Shown one piece after another: positions 25,449 to 33,114 of a DNA stretch of 33,967 nucleotides. Origin of the DNA: Sphingobacteriales bacterium. Its GTDB lineage: Bacteria > Bacteroidota > Bacteroidia > Chitinophagales > UBA2359. A model generated the notes under the pieces. It worked only from the letters and a program-made list of their open reading frames with translations. It had not been told where the DNA came from and ran no database searches. How positions within the stretch are numbered: the stretch's first letter is position 1; the number at the start of each line of letters is the position of its first letter. The translations under genes were made by a program, and so were the position numbers. The stretch covers positions 190,001 to 223,967 of the forward strand of contig JADKCK010000006.1 in the NCBI GenBank assembly GCA_016718845.1, written 5' to 3'.

Positions 25449-26225
25449 TTATCGTTTAAATTGCCATTCTCCATCTGTTTTATTGCTAAAAGTGGTTGTT
25501 ACTTGGCGCAGGCAATCGTTAAGTGTATCGGTTGGTAAGTAAATTGGGTAAGGGTCAAAGGCTTGGAAATTGTTAGCTGTTTCGGTATTGGCATAAACAA
25601 ATCGCATTTCTTTGTCGCGCAGTTCCACTATGTCAAACGTTTGGCGGTCGATGTATTTAACGGGTTTGCCAGTTGTAGCAATCATAGAGGCATCTATAAG
25701 CGGAAAGTTACGGAACGACACTGCTTCTTTTTTATGGTTGCTTTCTTCCCAATACCAAGTGTTTCGCTCTGATGTAAAACTGCCTTCGATCAATATATTT
25801 TGGCTGGCATCTAAAAAGTTATAAGTGCCATTAACAACGTAAGAGCCATTTTTATCAATATCGAGGTCGTATACCACGTACATGTCGTAGGTGACAACGG
25901 TGGCGGGTGTGCCGCTTACTGAGTTAATGATGGTGGCATTGACGATGGTATCGCTTACCATTTCTTCGTTACGTGTTATTTTGTATTGTTTTAAGCCGCC
26001 TATATTGCCTGTATCGCAGGCGGTGGTATTAAAGGTGGTGTTGGTAAGGGTTGTTGCATCGGCGGTTAACACATAATTACGCAAGTGCCAGCCACCTTCA
26101 AGGCGTTGGTCGCGGGTGTAGATACTAAACCAGGGGTCGTCGGGTCCGCGTTTGCAGCCGTTGTTAAATAGTAGGGTAGGGGATAGGAGTAATAAAAAGA
26201 GGCTAAAACGAAAAAAAGTTTTCAT
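25449..26225 (-). CDS. Putative lipoprotein, unknown function
   Basis: 258 residues. N-terminal hydrophobic stretch (FSLFLLLLSPTLLF) followed by NNGC with Cys24, a likely lipidation site although the lipobox is imperfect. The next residues, KRGPDDPWFSIYTRDQRLEGGWHL, resemble a recurrent Bacteroidota lipoprotein start; the rest is rich in Thr, Asn and beta-strand-like stretches, suggesting a lipocalin-like or beta-barrel fold. No enzyme motif is seen. It may sit on the periplasmic side of the inner or outer membrane. Expression context unknown. Confidence 0.72.
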   Translation of the reverse strand: MKTFFRFSLFLLLLSPTLLFNNGCKRGPDDPWFSIYTRDQRLEGGWHLRNYVLTADATTLTNTTFNTTACDTGNIGGLKQYKITRNEEMVSDTIVNATIINSVSGTPATVVTYDMYVVYDLDIDKNGSYVVNGTYNFLDASQNILIEGSFTSERNTWYWEESNHKKEAVSFRNFPLIDASMIATTGKPVKYIDRQTFDIVELRDKEMRFVYANTETANNFQAFDPYPIYLPTDTLNDCLRQVTTTFSNKTDGEWQFKR

Positions 26226-26269
26226 TAGGTAAGAGAAATTTTTTTATTTGAAAGGAGATTTTGGTGAAA

Positions 26270-26659
26270 TTACAATTTTTCTATTACATCAACGCTAAAA
26301 CCAGTATAACGGGCTATAAGTTCGATAGGCATACCATCGTTTTTCATGGTTTTTGCCGAAAGTAGTCGCTCTTGTTCGGCTCGTTGTTTTTCTTGTTCGG
26401 CTCGTTGTTTTTCTTGTTCGGCTCGTTGTTTTTCTTGTTCGGCTCGTTGTTTTTCTTGTTCGGCTCGTTGTTTTTCTTGTTCGGCTCGTTGTTTTTCTTT
26501 TTCGGCGCGTTGTTTTTCTTGTTCTAATTCTGCTGTTGTATCCGACAGTTGTTCGTAGGCATCAATAAGGTCAAAGTCGTTATTGGTAACTTTTGCTACC
26601 TTGGTATTTATCAAACCGCTTATTTGGGCCAAAATAGTGTTTTTACTAGTTTTTAGCAA
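26270..26659 (-). CDS. Rpn-family C-terminal part with Glu/Arg/Gln coiled-coil repeat
   Basis: 129 residues. After about 45 residues (MLKTSKNTILAQISGLINTK to the end of AYEQLSDTTAELEQ) it has seven copies of the heptapeptide EKQRAEQ/EKEKQRAE, encoded by 21-bp DNA repeats, then RLLSAKTMKNDGMPIELIARYTGFSVDVIEKL-type ending (about 100-129) that matches the end of Rpn/PD-(D/E)XK_2 transposase-like proteins. It lacks the nuclease domain. It may be a separate small protein or the detached C-terminal end of the 26680 gene, 20 bp upstream. An exact 20-bp stretch (26571-26590) is shared with 26762-26781 near the end of that gene. Confidence 0.6.
   Translation of the reverse strand: MLKTSKNTILAQISGLINTKVAKVTNNDFDLIDAYEQLSDTTAELEQEKQRAEKEKQRAEQEKQRAEQEKQRAEQEKQRAEQEKQRAEQEKQRAEQERLLSAKTMKNDGMPIELIARYTGFSVDVIEKL
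26371..26517 (-). repeat. 21-bp tandem repeat (seven units) inside the 26270 gene
   Basis: Six perfect units cttgttcggctcgttg... (21 bp each) followed by one variant unit with two changes (26497-26517). The period equals seven codons, so copy-number changes keep the frame and alter coiled-coil length. Confidence 0.95.
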
Positions 26660-26679
26660 ATAGTTTGTTTTGTTTCGCG

Positions 26680-27531
26680 TTAATTAAAAGGGCTAAGTTC
26701 TTGTTGCGTTGTTTTCTTTGTTTGTTTTTTGTTGTTGTTGTTTGGTTTTCTTGGTTTTCTTTCAAAGTCGTTATTGGTAACATTACCCGATTGCAATCGG
26801 CGCATTATTTCCATAAACACCTCATCTTTTCGGTATTTATCAAAATCCGCTTCTTGGTTATTTTTTTTGAGGCTACGCTCGGCAAACTCAAACCATTCGT
26901 AGTATTTCTCGTGTTTAGTGTTTTTTACTATGTTTTTTTGGAATGCATAGATTAATTTGTTTTGTTTCATAAAGTGTAGGTTTTTAGAATTGTTATCTAA
27001 TATTTTCAAACATTTTTGTCGGGCTTCGAGTAAGGTTTCTAGGTTGTTGCTTTGCCAAAGTTGATGGTCGTAAATAAAACTACTCGCTGCATCGGGCTGT
27101 GGGCTATACGAAATATAATCATCTGTAAAGCCAAGTGTGTCCGAGACTAACCAGACGATGGTAATAACAGGCAGTATGTGGTCGTAATTTTTAAGACTTT
27201 GAGTTTTGGGTAGGTTTTCGTTTTCTGTGTGTTTATTGTCAATAGTTTCTAGCTGCAATACGGTATCAAGTGCATGATAAACATAAAACCGTTTAACAAC
27301 ATCCGATTTATACCATTGCTGCATATCAATAATAACATATTGGTCGTCAATTTTGCATCTAAAATCAAAAGATACAAAACTAGCTTTATTCGTTATTTTA
27401 GTGTCTATGGGTAATAACTCTATTTTTTGTATGGTTATGTTCAAAAAGTCTTCTAAAAAGCGTTTTGAAATACGCACATCCGAAAATATTTTTTTGAAAA
27501 AAGGGTCGTAATTAAGCGGAACTAAATACAT
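26680..27531 (-). CDS. Rpn/PD-(D/E)XK_2 family nuclease-transposase-like protein
   Basis: 283 residues. N-terminal nuclease domain of the PDDEXK_2/Rpn type: NYDPFFKKIFSD (7-18), FDFRCKIDDQYVIIDMQ (55-71) with Asp56 and Asp69-Met-Gln71, the D...(D/E)xQ motif of this family, then KRFYVYHALD. E. coli Rpn proteins are DNA nucleases that promote recombination. The C-terminus is lower complexity (KPRKPNNNNKKQTKKTTQQELSPFN in pieces) and lacks the usual MKxxGxxIELIxxxTG tail, which instead appears in the separate frame at 26270-26659. A split or rearranged gene is therefore possible. Confidence 0.8.
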   Translation of the reverse strand: MYLVPLNYDPFFKKIFSDVRISKRFLEDFLNITIQKIELLPIDTKITNKASFVSFDFRCKIDDQYVIIDMQQWYKSDVVKRFYVYHALDTVLQLETIDNKHTENENLPKTQSLKNYDHILPVITIVWLVSDTLGFTDDYISYSPQPDAASSFIYDHQLWQSNNLETLLEARQKCLKILDNNSKNLHFMKQNKLIYAFQKNIVKNTKHEKYYEWFEFAERSLKKNNQEADFDKYRKDEVFMEIMRRLQSGNVTNNDFERKPRKPNNNNKKQTKKTTQQELSPFN

Positions 27532-27762
27532 GACAATGGCAGTTTAACAGGGTTATTTTTAGGGTAAATGCTGTTTTTTATACAATTAAATTTTGTGTAA
27601 ACGATATAGCCAGATGCGTTGCCACCATAAATCTAGCCATTTAATCCCGCAAAGTTAAACCTTATTTGCCAAATCAACAAAATAAAAACGTTTTAAGGCT
27701 AATTTTAACCGCGTAAATAAATTTTTATTTTTTACAACTAACCAATCTTTGTAAATATTTAG

Positions 27763-27770
27763 TAGCTTTG
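27763..27770 (+). promoter_or_regulatory. -7 element for the hybrid kinase gene
   Basis: TAGCTTTG, 18 bp before the ATG at 27789. A TTTG lies 11 bp upstream (27748-27751). The rest of the 257-bp upstream gap (27532-27788) shows nothing else clear. Confidence 0.6.
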
Positions 27771-27788
27771 TGCCATTAAATAGCCCTT

Positions 27789-30227
27789 ATGTTCAACCAT
27801 TTTATGTCTAATCCATTGTCAAACAGCGAGCAGCTAAAAGAACAAATAGAAATGCTGCAGCATAGCAACGAATTATTGTTGCAGCAAAACATGGAACTCG
27901 AAAAAGATTTGCTCGAAAGCAACATCCGCTTAGACCAATTCTACAAAGCTGCCTTCGAAGGTATTATCGTGTGCAAAGGTAATCAAATTTTGTTGGTTAA
28001 CGAAACCTTATGCCAATTGTTTGGCTATAATCACGACGAAGTTATCCAACTTAACGTTATTGACCTTATTACCCCCGAATACCAAAAAACCTTTTTGGCT
28101 GAAATAGAAGACCGTTTTGCCGAAGCCTTCGAAACAATTGGCATTAAACAAGATGGTACTACTTTCCCGATAAAAATTAGGGCAAAGGCAGTGCCTTATC
28201 AAGGTATAGATTATACCGCCGTTGTAGTACAAGATATTACCTACGACAAAAAAGTAGAACAAGAACTAATAGAAAGCGTACTCCGATACCGTAAATTGTT
28301 CGAAGAATCAAACGATGCTATTTATATATCGGCAGTTAGTGGCAAACTATTAGAAGTAAACCAAGCTTGGCTCGACCTTTTTGGCTACAACCAAGAAGAC
28401 GTTGACCAAGTAAACACCATACACCTATATGCTAACCCCGACGACCGAGCCAAATTTACCCAAGAGCTAGCCCGAAATGGCTCGGTGGGTAACTACGAAA
28501 TTACCTTAGTCAAAAAAAATGAAGAACAAATAGAGTGTATCCTGTCTACAACAACACGCAAAAACATGGACGGCGAAATTATTGGCTATCAAGGTATTAT
28601 ACGCGATATAACCGAAAAAAAACGTACCGGCGAGTTAATAAAAGCCAAAGAACTAGCCGAAAAATCGGCAACCATGAAAGAACAATTCTTGGCAAACATG
28701 AGCCACGAAATACGAACCCCAATGAACGCCGTTATTGGCTTTACCAACCTACTCAACGACTCTACACTCACCACCGAACAACGCAAATACCTCGATGGTA
28801 TCCGACACTCGTCCGAACACCTATTAGTACTCATTAACGACATCCTCGACTTCTCGAAAATAGAAGCCGGACGACTCGTTTTTGAAAAAATAGACTTTAG
28901 CCTCCCCGATTTGCTAAACAACATTCACCAAACATTTAAATTTAAAGCCCACGAAAAAAACATCGAATTTAGAGTCAACGCCGAAGATACCTTACCTACT
29001 ACCCTTATAGGCGACCCCACCCGGATACTCCAAATTTTATTAAACCTAGTGTCCAATGCCCTCAAATTTACCCAAAAAGGAGCCGTTATTATAGATGTCC
29101 GATTGTTCTCGGAAGATGCACAAACTGCTATCATCGCCTTTTCGGTAACAGACACAGGCATGGGCATTGCCGCCGATAAACTACCCGCTATCTTCGACAG
29201 CTTTACCCAAGTAAGCACCAGCACCACCCGCAAATTTGGCGGCACAGGCTTAGGATTGGCAATCACCAAAAAATTAGTCGAAATGCAAGGCGGCACTATA
29301 TCCGTAAAAAGCGAAGTAGGCAGAGGCTCCTCGTTTATCTTTGTCATCAAATTTAAAAAAGGAAACGATAATTTCCAACACACACATACCATCGACTCAA
29401 CCATCGCCGACCAAGAAATGCTCCCACTTGGCAAACTCCGTATATTACTAGTCGAAGACAACGAACTTAACCAAATAGTTGCCGTAGATACTATCCGTAA
29501 ATGGGGCAAAGATGTACAAATTGATATAGCCGAAAACGGACGCATAGCCCTCGACAAACTACAACAACAACGATACGATATTGTACTAATGGACGTGCAA
29601 ATGCCCGAAATGGACGGCATAGAAGCTACCCGCCAAATACGCACCGTATTAAACATGACCGACCTGCCCATCCTTGCCATGACTGCCTACGCCACATCGG
29701 GCGAAGCCGAACGAACCATTATGGCAGGCATGAACGACTATATTAGCAAACCATTTAACCCCAAAAAACTATACAAAAAAATTGTACAACTAACCCACGT
29801 ACAACAAATTAACACCCCAAACACCGATACCCTCAACCCCTCAACCCCAGCCCATACCATCGAACAAACACGCCTAACTAATTTAGCTTTTCTGGACGAA
29901 GCAGTAGGCGGAGATGCCGAACTAAAAGCCAAAATGTTAGGCATTATTATGCGCGAAACACCCGACGAAATCGCTAAAATGGACCAATACTATAACGAAC
30001 AAAATTGGGATAGATTGCAAGCCGCAGCACACAAATTTAAATCGGCTGTCACCTATTTAGGCATGGACGAACTTAAAGAAATAGTAAAACGCATACAAAC
30101 AAACGCCGAAACACACCAAAACCTAAACGATACCGCCGACCTAATCTACAAAGTTAAAAAAGACATGACAATTGCCATGGACGAACTCGACGAAGAAATG
30201 AAAATGCTGCCCAAAGTAAGTATTTAG
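27789..30227 (+). CDS. Hybrid histidine kinase, PAS-PAS-HisKA-HATPase-REC-Hpt
   Basis: 812 residues with no membrane helix or signal peptide, so a cytoplasmic sensor. An N-terminal coiled coil (about 10-50) is followed by PAS 1 (about 50-155), PAS 2 (about 165-275), HisKA with phospho-acceptor His306 (FLANMSHEIRTPMNAVIGF), HATPase with N box (NLVSNALKF, Asn423) and G boxes (DTGMGI 455-460, GGTGLGL 484-490), a receiver domain with Asp602 (LMDVQMPEMDG) and Lys654 (YISKPF), and a C-terminal Hpt with His748 (AAAHKFKSAVTYLG). This is a full phosphorelay in one chain, lacking only a DNA-binding output regulator, which is not nearby. An alternative start is Met6. Single gene; signal and target unknown. 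Confidence 0.95.
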   Translation: MFNHFMSNPLSNSEQLKEQIEMLQHSNELLLQQNMELEKDLLESNIRLDQFYKAAFEGIIVCKGNQILLVNETLCQLFGYNHDEVIQLNVIDLITPEYQKTFLAEIEDRFAEAFETIGIKQDGTTFPIKIRAKAVPYQGIDYTAVVVQDITYDKKVEQELIESVLRYRKLFEESNDAIYISAVSGKLLEVNQAWLDLFGYNQEDVDQVNTIHLYANPDDRAKFTQELARNGSVGNYEITLVKKNEEQIECILSTTTRKNMDGEIIGYQGIIRDITEKKRTGELIKAKELAEKSATMKEQFLANMSHEIRTPMNAVIGFTNLLNDSTLTTEQRKYLDGIRHSSEHLLVLINDILDFSKIEAGRLVFEKIDFSLPDLLNNIHQTFKFKAHEKNIEFRVNAEDTLPTTLIGDPTRILQILLNLVSNALKFTQKGAVIIDVRLFSEDAQTAIIAFSVTDTGMGIAADKLPAIFDSFTQVSTSTTRKFGGTGLGLAITKKLVEMQGGTISVKSEVGRGSSFIFVIKFKKGNDNFQHTHTIDSTIADQEMLPLGKLRILLVEDNELNQIVAVDTIRKWGKDVQIDIAENGRIALDKLQQQRYDIVLMDVQMPEMDGIEATRQIRTVLNMTDLPILAMTAYATSGEAERTIMAGMNDYISKPFNPKKLYKKIVQLTHVQQINTPNTDTLNPSTPAHTIEQTRLTNLAFLDEAVGGDAELKAKMLGIIMRETPDEIAKMDQYYNEQNWDRLQAAAHKFKSAVTYLGMDELKEIVKRIQTNAETHQNLNDTADLIYKVKKDMTIAMDELDEEMKMLPKVSI

Positions 30228-30555
30228 TAAAAAAATAGCATTCACAAAAAAAGAAAATGCATTTGCTTCGCGCAGTTCCATGTTCGGTGCTGATGGCACC
30301 TTTTGCCTACCCAAAATACCATTAGCTCGCGCCATAAAACGTGTTTCTGTAAATATACCGCAACCGCAAAAAAAAATTTTCAAAAAAAAACACACCATAC
30401 CGAACTTTTTTGAACCCCAAACGGTATTTATTACTGTACCTTAACTTAATTGCTCGAGGTATCCCTAACAAAACGTAATATACCGCATCTTACCCATTAA
30501 TTAAACAAAATAATTAATTCAAAAAATAACTTAATCTTTTAAAAACACAACCAAC
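30228..30555. other. Intergenic region with 53-bp repeat
   Basis: 328 bp without a gene. It holds copy 2 of the 53-bp element (30260-30312) and A-rich stretches; no TAnnTTTG box or terminator is convincing. Confidence 0.5.
30260..30312 (+). repeat. 53-bp dispersed element, copy 2
   Basis: Matches the reverse complement of 11139-11191 at about 50 of 53 bases. The hairpin ggtgc-tgatg-gcacc lies at 30286-30300. It sits 33 bp after the hybrid kinase stop codon. Confidence 0.85.
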
Positions 30556-31665
30556 ATGGGACTGTTTGATAAACTGCGCGGCGAGTTCGTCGACATTATT
30601 GAGTGGCTCGACGACTCGAGCGACACCATCGTCTATCGCTTTCAGCGTTACAACAACGAAATTAAAGACAACGCACAACTCATCGTGCGCGAGTCGCAGG
30701 TAGCCGTCTTTGTAGACCAAGGACGCGTTGCCGACGTATTTGTACCCGGCAGATATACCCTTAATACCGACAATCTGCCCATACTAACCACCTTGCGCGG
30801 CTGGAAATTTGGCTTCGAAAGCGCTTACAAAGCCGAAGTCTATTTCGTAAATACCCGCACTTTTACCGACCAAAAATGGGGAACCAAAAACCCCATCATG
30901 CTCCGCGACCCCGAGTTTGGACCCCTGCGCATACGAGCCTTTGGTACTTACACCTTTAAAGTAGACAATGCCACCAAATTTATCGAAGAAATAGTTGGCA
31001 CCGACGGACATTTTAAAGTAGAAGAAATATCCGACCAACTACGCAATTTTATCATCACCCGTTTTACCAATACCGTAGCCAATAGCAAAATACCCGTACT
31101 AGACTTAGCCGCCAACTACGACCAACTATCGGCATGGATTGAAGATAAAATACGCCCCGAATTTGCAACCTATGGCTTATTGGTCAACAAGTTTTTGGTC
31201 GAAAACATCTCGCTACCCGAAGAAGTAGAAAAAGTACTAGACAAACGCACCAGCATGGGTATTGTGGGCGATTTAAGCAAATACACCCAATTCCAAACCG
31301 CCGATGCTATCCGAGAATCTGCCGAAAATGGCGGAGCAGGTAACACCGTTGTAGGTATGGGCATGGGCTATGGCATGATGAACCAAATGATGCAAGCCCA
31401 AAACCAAATGAACCAACAACAACAACAAGAGCGCAAAGTAACCCCACCGCCACCACCCGTACCACCACAAATCGAAATTTTTGTAGCCCAAAACGGACAA
31501 CAAACAGGTCCGTTTGACCTAACAACCGTTACACAAATGGTTAAAAATGGCACTATCAACCGCGATACCTTAGTTTGGAAAACAGGCATGGCAGCATGGC
31601 AACCCGCCACCGACGTGGCAGAATTAAGCACCATTTTCTCGCAAATACCCCCACCTTTGGTCTAA
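30556..31665 (+). CDS. SPFH-domain protein with C-terminal GYF_2 domain (YdjI-like)
   Basis: 369 residues. An N-terminal SPFH/Band-7 domain (about 35-240, with VFVDQGRVADVFVPGRYTL and LRIRAFGTYTFKV) is of the YdjI / 'virion core protein' type. Then a Met/Gln-rich linker (GMGMGYGMMNQMMQAQNQM, about 263-285), a short polyproline stretch, and a GYF_2 (DUF4339) domain at about 307-360 (GPFDLTTVTQMVKNG, LVWKTGMAAWQPA). No signal peptide. In B. subtilis, YdjI works with the zinc-ribbon membrane protein YdjG in a PspA-linked membrane-stress complex; the next gene here is a zinc-ribbon membrane protein, so a similar scaffold is likely. No pspA homologue is in the window. Confidence 0.9.
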   Translation: MGLFDKLRGEFVDIIEWLDDSSDTIVYRFQRYNNEIKDNAQLIVRESQVAVFVDQGRVADVFVPGRYTLNTDNLPILTTLRGWKFGFESAYKAEVYFVNTRTFTDQKWGTKNPIMLRDPEFGPLRIRAFGTYTFKVDNATKFIEEIVGTDGHFKVEEISDQLRNFIITRFTNTVANSKIPVLDLAANYDQLSAWIEDKIRPEFATYGLLVNKFLVENISLPEEVEKVLDKRTSMGIVGDLSKYTQFQTADAIRESAENGGAGNTVVGMGMGYGMMNQMMQAQNQMNQQQQQERKVTPPPPPVPPQIEIFVAQNGQQTGPFDLTTVTQMVKNGTINRDTLVWKTGMAAWQPATDVAELSTIFSQIPPPLV

Positions 31666-31828
31666 AATACTTTTAAAGGCTTACTGATGGTTTTGATAAT
31701 TTTGAACAAGTACAAGCCAATAGTTTTGCATAAAGTAAAACCAATGGACAAATCTTCAAAACAAAACCATCAGTTATCAGCCTTAACCCATCGTACCACA
31801 AAAACTAACAATTCCTCGTTTCGAGGCA

Positions 31829-32962
31829 ATGCCCGAAAATCGAATCATGGAAGAAAACTCTCGAAATACCATCGCTGGAGAACTAATGTGTCCCAGTTGT
31901 GCTGGTCCGTTGCGTTTCAATCCTACCAAAAACAACTTAGTTTGCGAGTATTGTCAGACCGAAGTAGAGATACCCGACTCTAATGTAAAAATTGAAGAGA
32001 TTGATTACGAAAAACATATTGCCGATACGTTTCACAACGAAGAAACGCGCGATGTAGCCGTTATAGATTGCCATACCTGCGGTGCCGAAACATCGCTGCC
32101 GCCCAATGTTACTTCGGGGCTTTGCCCATTTTGTGGTAGCAGTTTGGTTATGCAAGATGCTACTACCCGCCAACTTATGAAACCACGCGGTGTGTTGCCG
32201 TTCAAAATAGAGCAAAAACAAGCTCAACCCATTTTCAAAAAATGGTTAGGCAGTTTGTGGTTTGCCCCCAACGATTTGCAAAATTTTGCCCGACAAGAAG
32301 GCAAACTAATAGGCGTTTATATACCCTATTGGACGTATGACAGCAATACTCGCTCGTCGTATGCAGGTTTGCGCGGCGATAACTACATAGAATATGTGCG
32401 CCAAACCGTTACCGACGACCAAGGACGTACCCGCACCGAAACCGTGCCTGTCACTCGCACTCGTTGGTTTCCAGTATCGGGGCAGGTGGCGCTTAGTTTC
32501 GATGATATTTTGGTAGTGGCAAGTACCTCTTTACCCGACGAATATGTATACGCCATCGAGCCGTTTGATTTAGACCAAATGGTGGGCTTTAACGAAAAAT
32601 ACCTAAGTGGTTTTAGAGCCGAAAGCTACCAAAAAAATGTAAAAGAAGGTTTGGTAGATGCCAAAGTACGCATGGACATATTTATACGCGATGCCATACG
32701 CCGTGATATTGGTGGTGACCAACAGCAAATCTCATCTGTATCTACCAACCACTACAATATAACTTTTAAACACATTTTATTGCCTATTTGGATAAGTGCT
32801 TATCGTTACAACAACAAAGTGTACCGCTTTTTAATAAACGGTCGTACAGGTAAAGTTAGCGGCGAGCGCCCCTATAGTGTTATAAAAATTGTATTAGCTG
32901 TTATTGCTGTGTTAATTATTATTGGTATTTTCTTTTATTTCAGCGAAGCCTATAAAATGTAA
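31829..32962 (+). CDS. Double zinc-ribbon protein with C-terminal membrane anchor (YdjG-like)
   Basis: 377 residues (371 if Met7 at 31847 is the start). Two CxxC...CxxC zinc ribbons: Cys21/Cys24 with Cys39/Cys42, and Cys81/Cys84 with Cys99/Cys102. A central domain of about 200 residues with beta-rich Tyr/Trp content (VYIPYWTYDSNTRSSYAG) follows, then one membrane helix near the C-terminus (about 350-371, IVLAVIAVLIIIGIFFYF). Proteins of this kind are often mislabelled as PriA-like helicases because of the ribbon, but no helicase motif is present. Position 163 bp after the SPFH gene on the same strand suggests a joint role as its membrane anchor. Confidence 0.85.
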   Translation: MPENRIMEENSRNTIAGELMCPSCAGPLRFNPTKNNLVCEYCQTEVEIPDSNVKIEEIDYEKHIADTFHNEETRDVAVIDCHTCGAETSLPPNVTSGLCPFCGSSLVMQDATTRQLMKPRGVLPFKIEQKQAQPIFKKWLGSLWFAPNDLQNFARQEGKLIGVYIPYWTYDSNTRSSYAGLRGDNYIEYVRQTVTDDQGRTRTETVPVTRTRWFPVSGQVALSFDDILVVASTSLPDEYVYAIEPFDLDQMVGFNEKYLSGFRAESYQKNVKEGLVDAKVRMDIFIRDAIRRDIGGDQQQISSVSTNHYNITFKHILLPIWISAYRYNNKVYRFLINGRTGKVSGERPYSVIKIVLAVIAVLIIIGIFFYFSEAYKM

Positions 32963-33051
32963 GGCAGTGGTAGGGGATATCGAAAATATTGATTTGATAG
33001 GTAAGTGAAGTTTTTTATGTGAAATATTTTCCCTGCCTATTTAGGGTGTAT

Positions 33052-33097
33052 AAAAATTGTGGCTGCTTCGTAAGTACGAAGCAGCCACAATTTTTTT
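33052..33097. terminator. Bidirectional terminator between convergent genes
   Basis: A near-palindromic hairpin with 21-bp arms (33052-33072 and 33075-33095) and a minimal loop, flanked by A and T runs on either side. It serves the zinc-ribbon gene (+) and the SprB/DUF11 gene (-). Confidence 0.92.
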
Positions 33098-33114
33098 GAG
33101 GTTATTGGTATTGA

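Noticed and set aside
26346..26568. Two + strand frames rich in Cys-Ser-Phe or Leu-Val-Arg repeats
   Set aside because: They are antisense readings of the 21-bp tandem repeat in the 26270 gene.
28925..29680. A 251-codon - strand open frame
   Set aside because: It is antisense to the kinase and receiver domains of the hybrid histidine kinase and shows no family signature.
31687..31983. A 98-codon + strand frame before the zinc-ribbon gene
   Set aside because: It overlaps the zinc-ribbon gene start in another frame and is basic, low-complexity sequence; it could only be a leader peptide, without supporting evidence.
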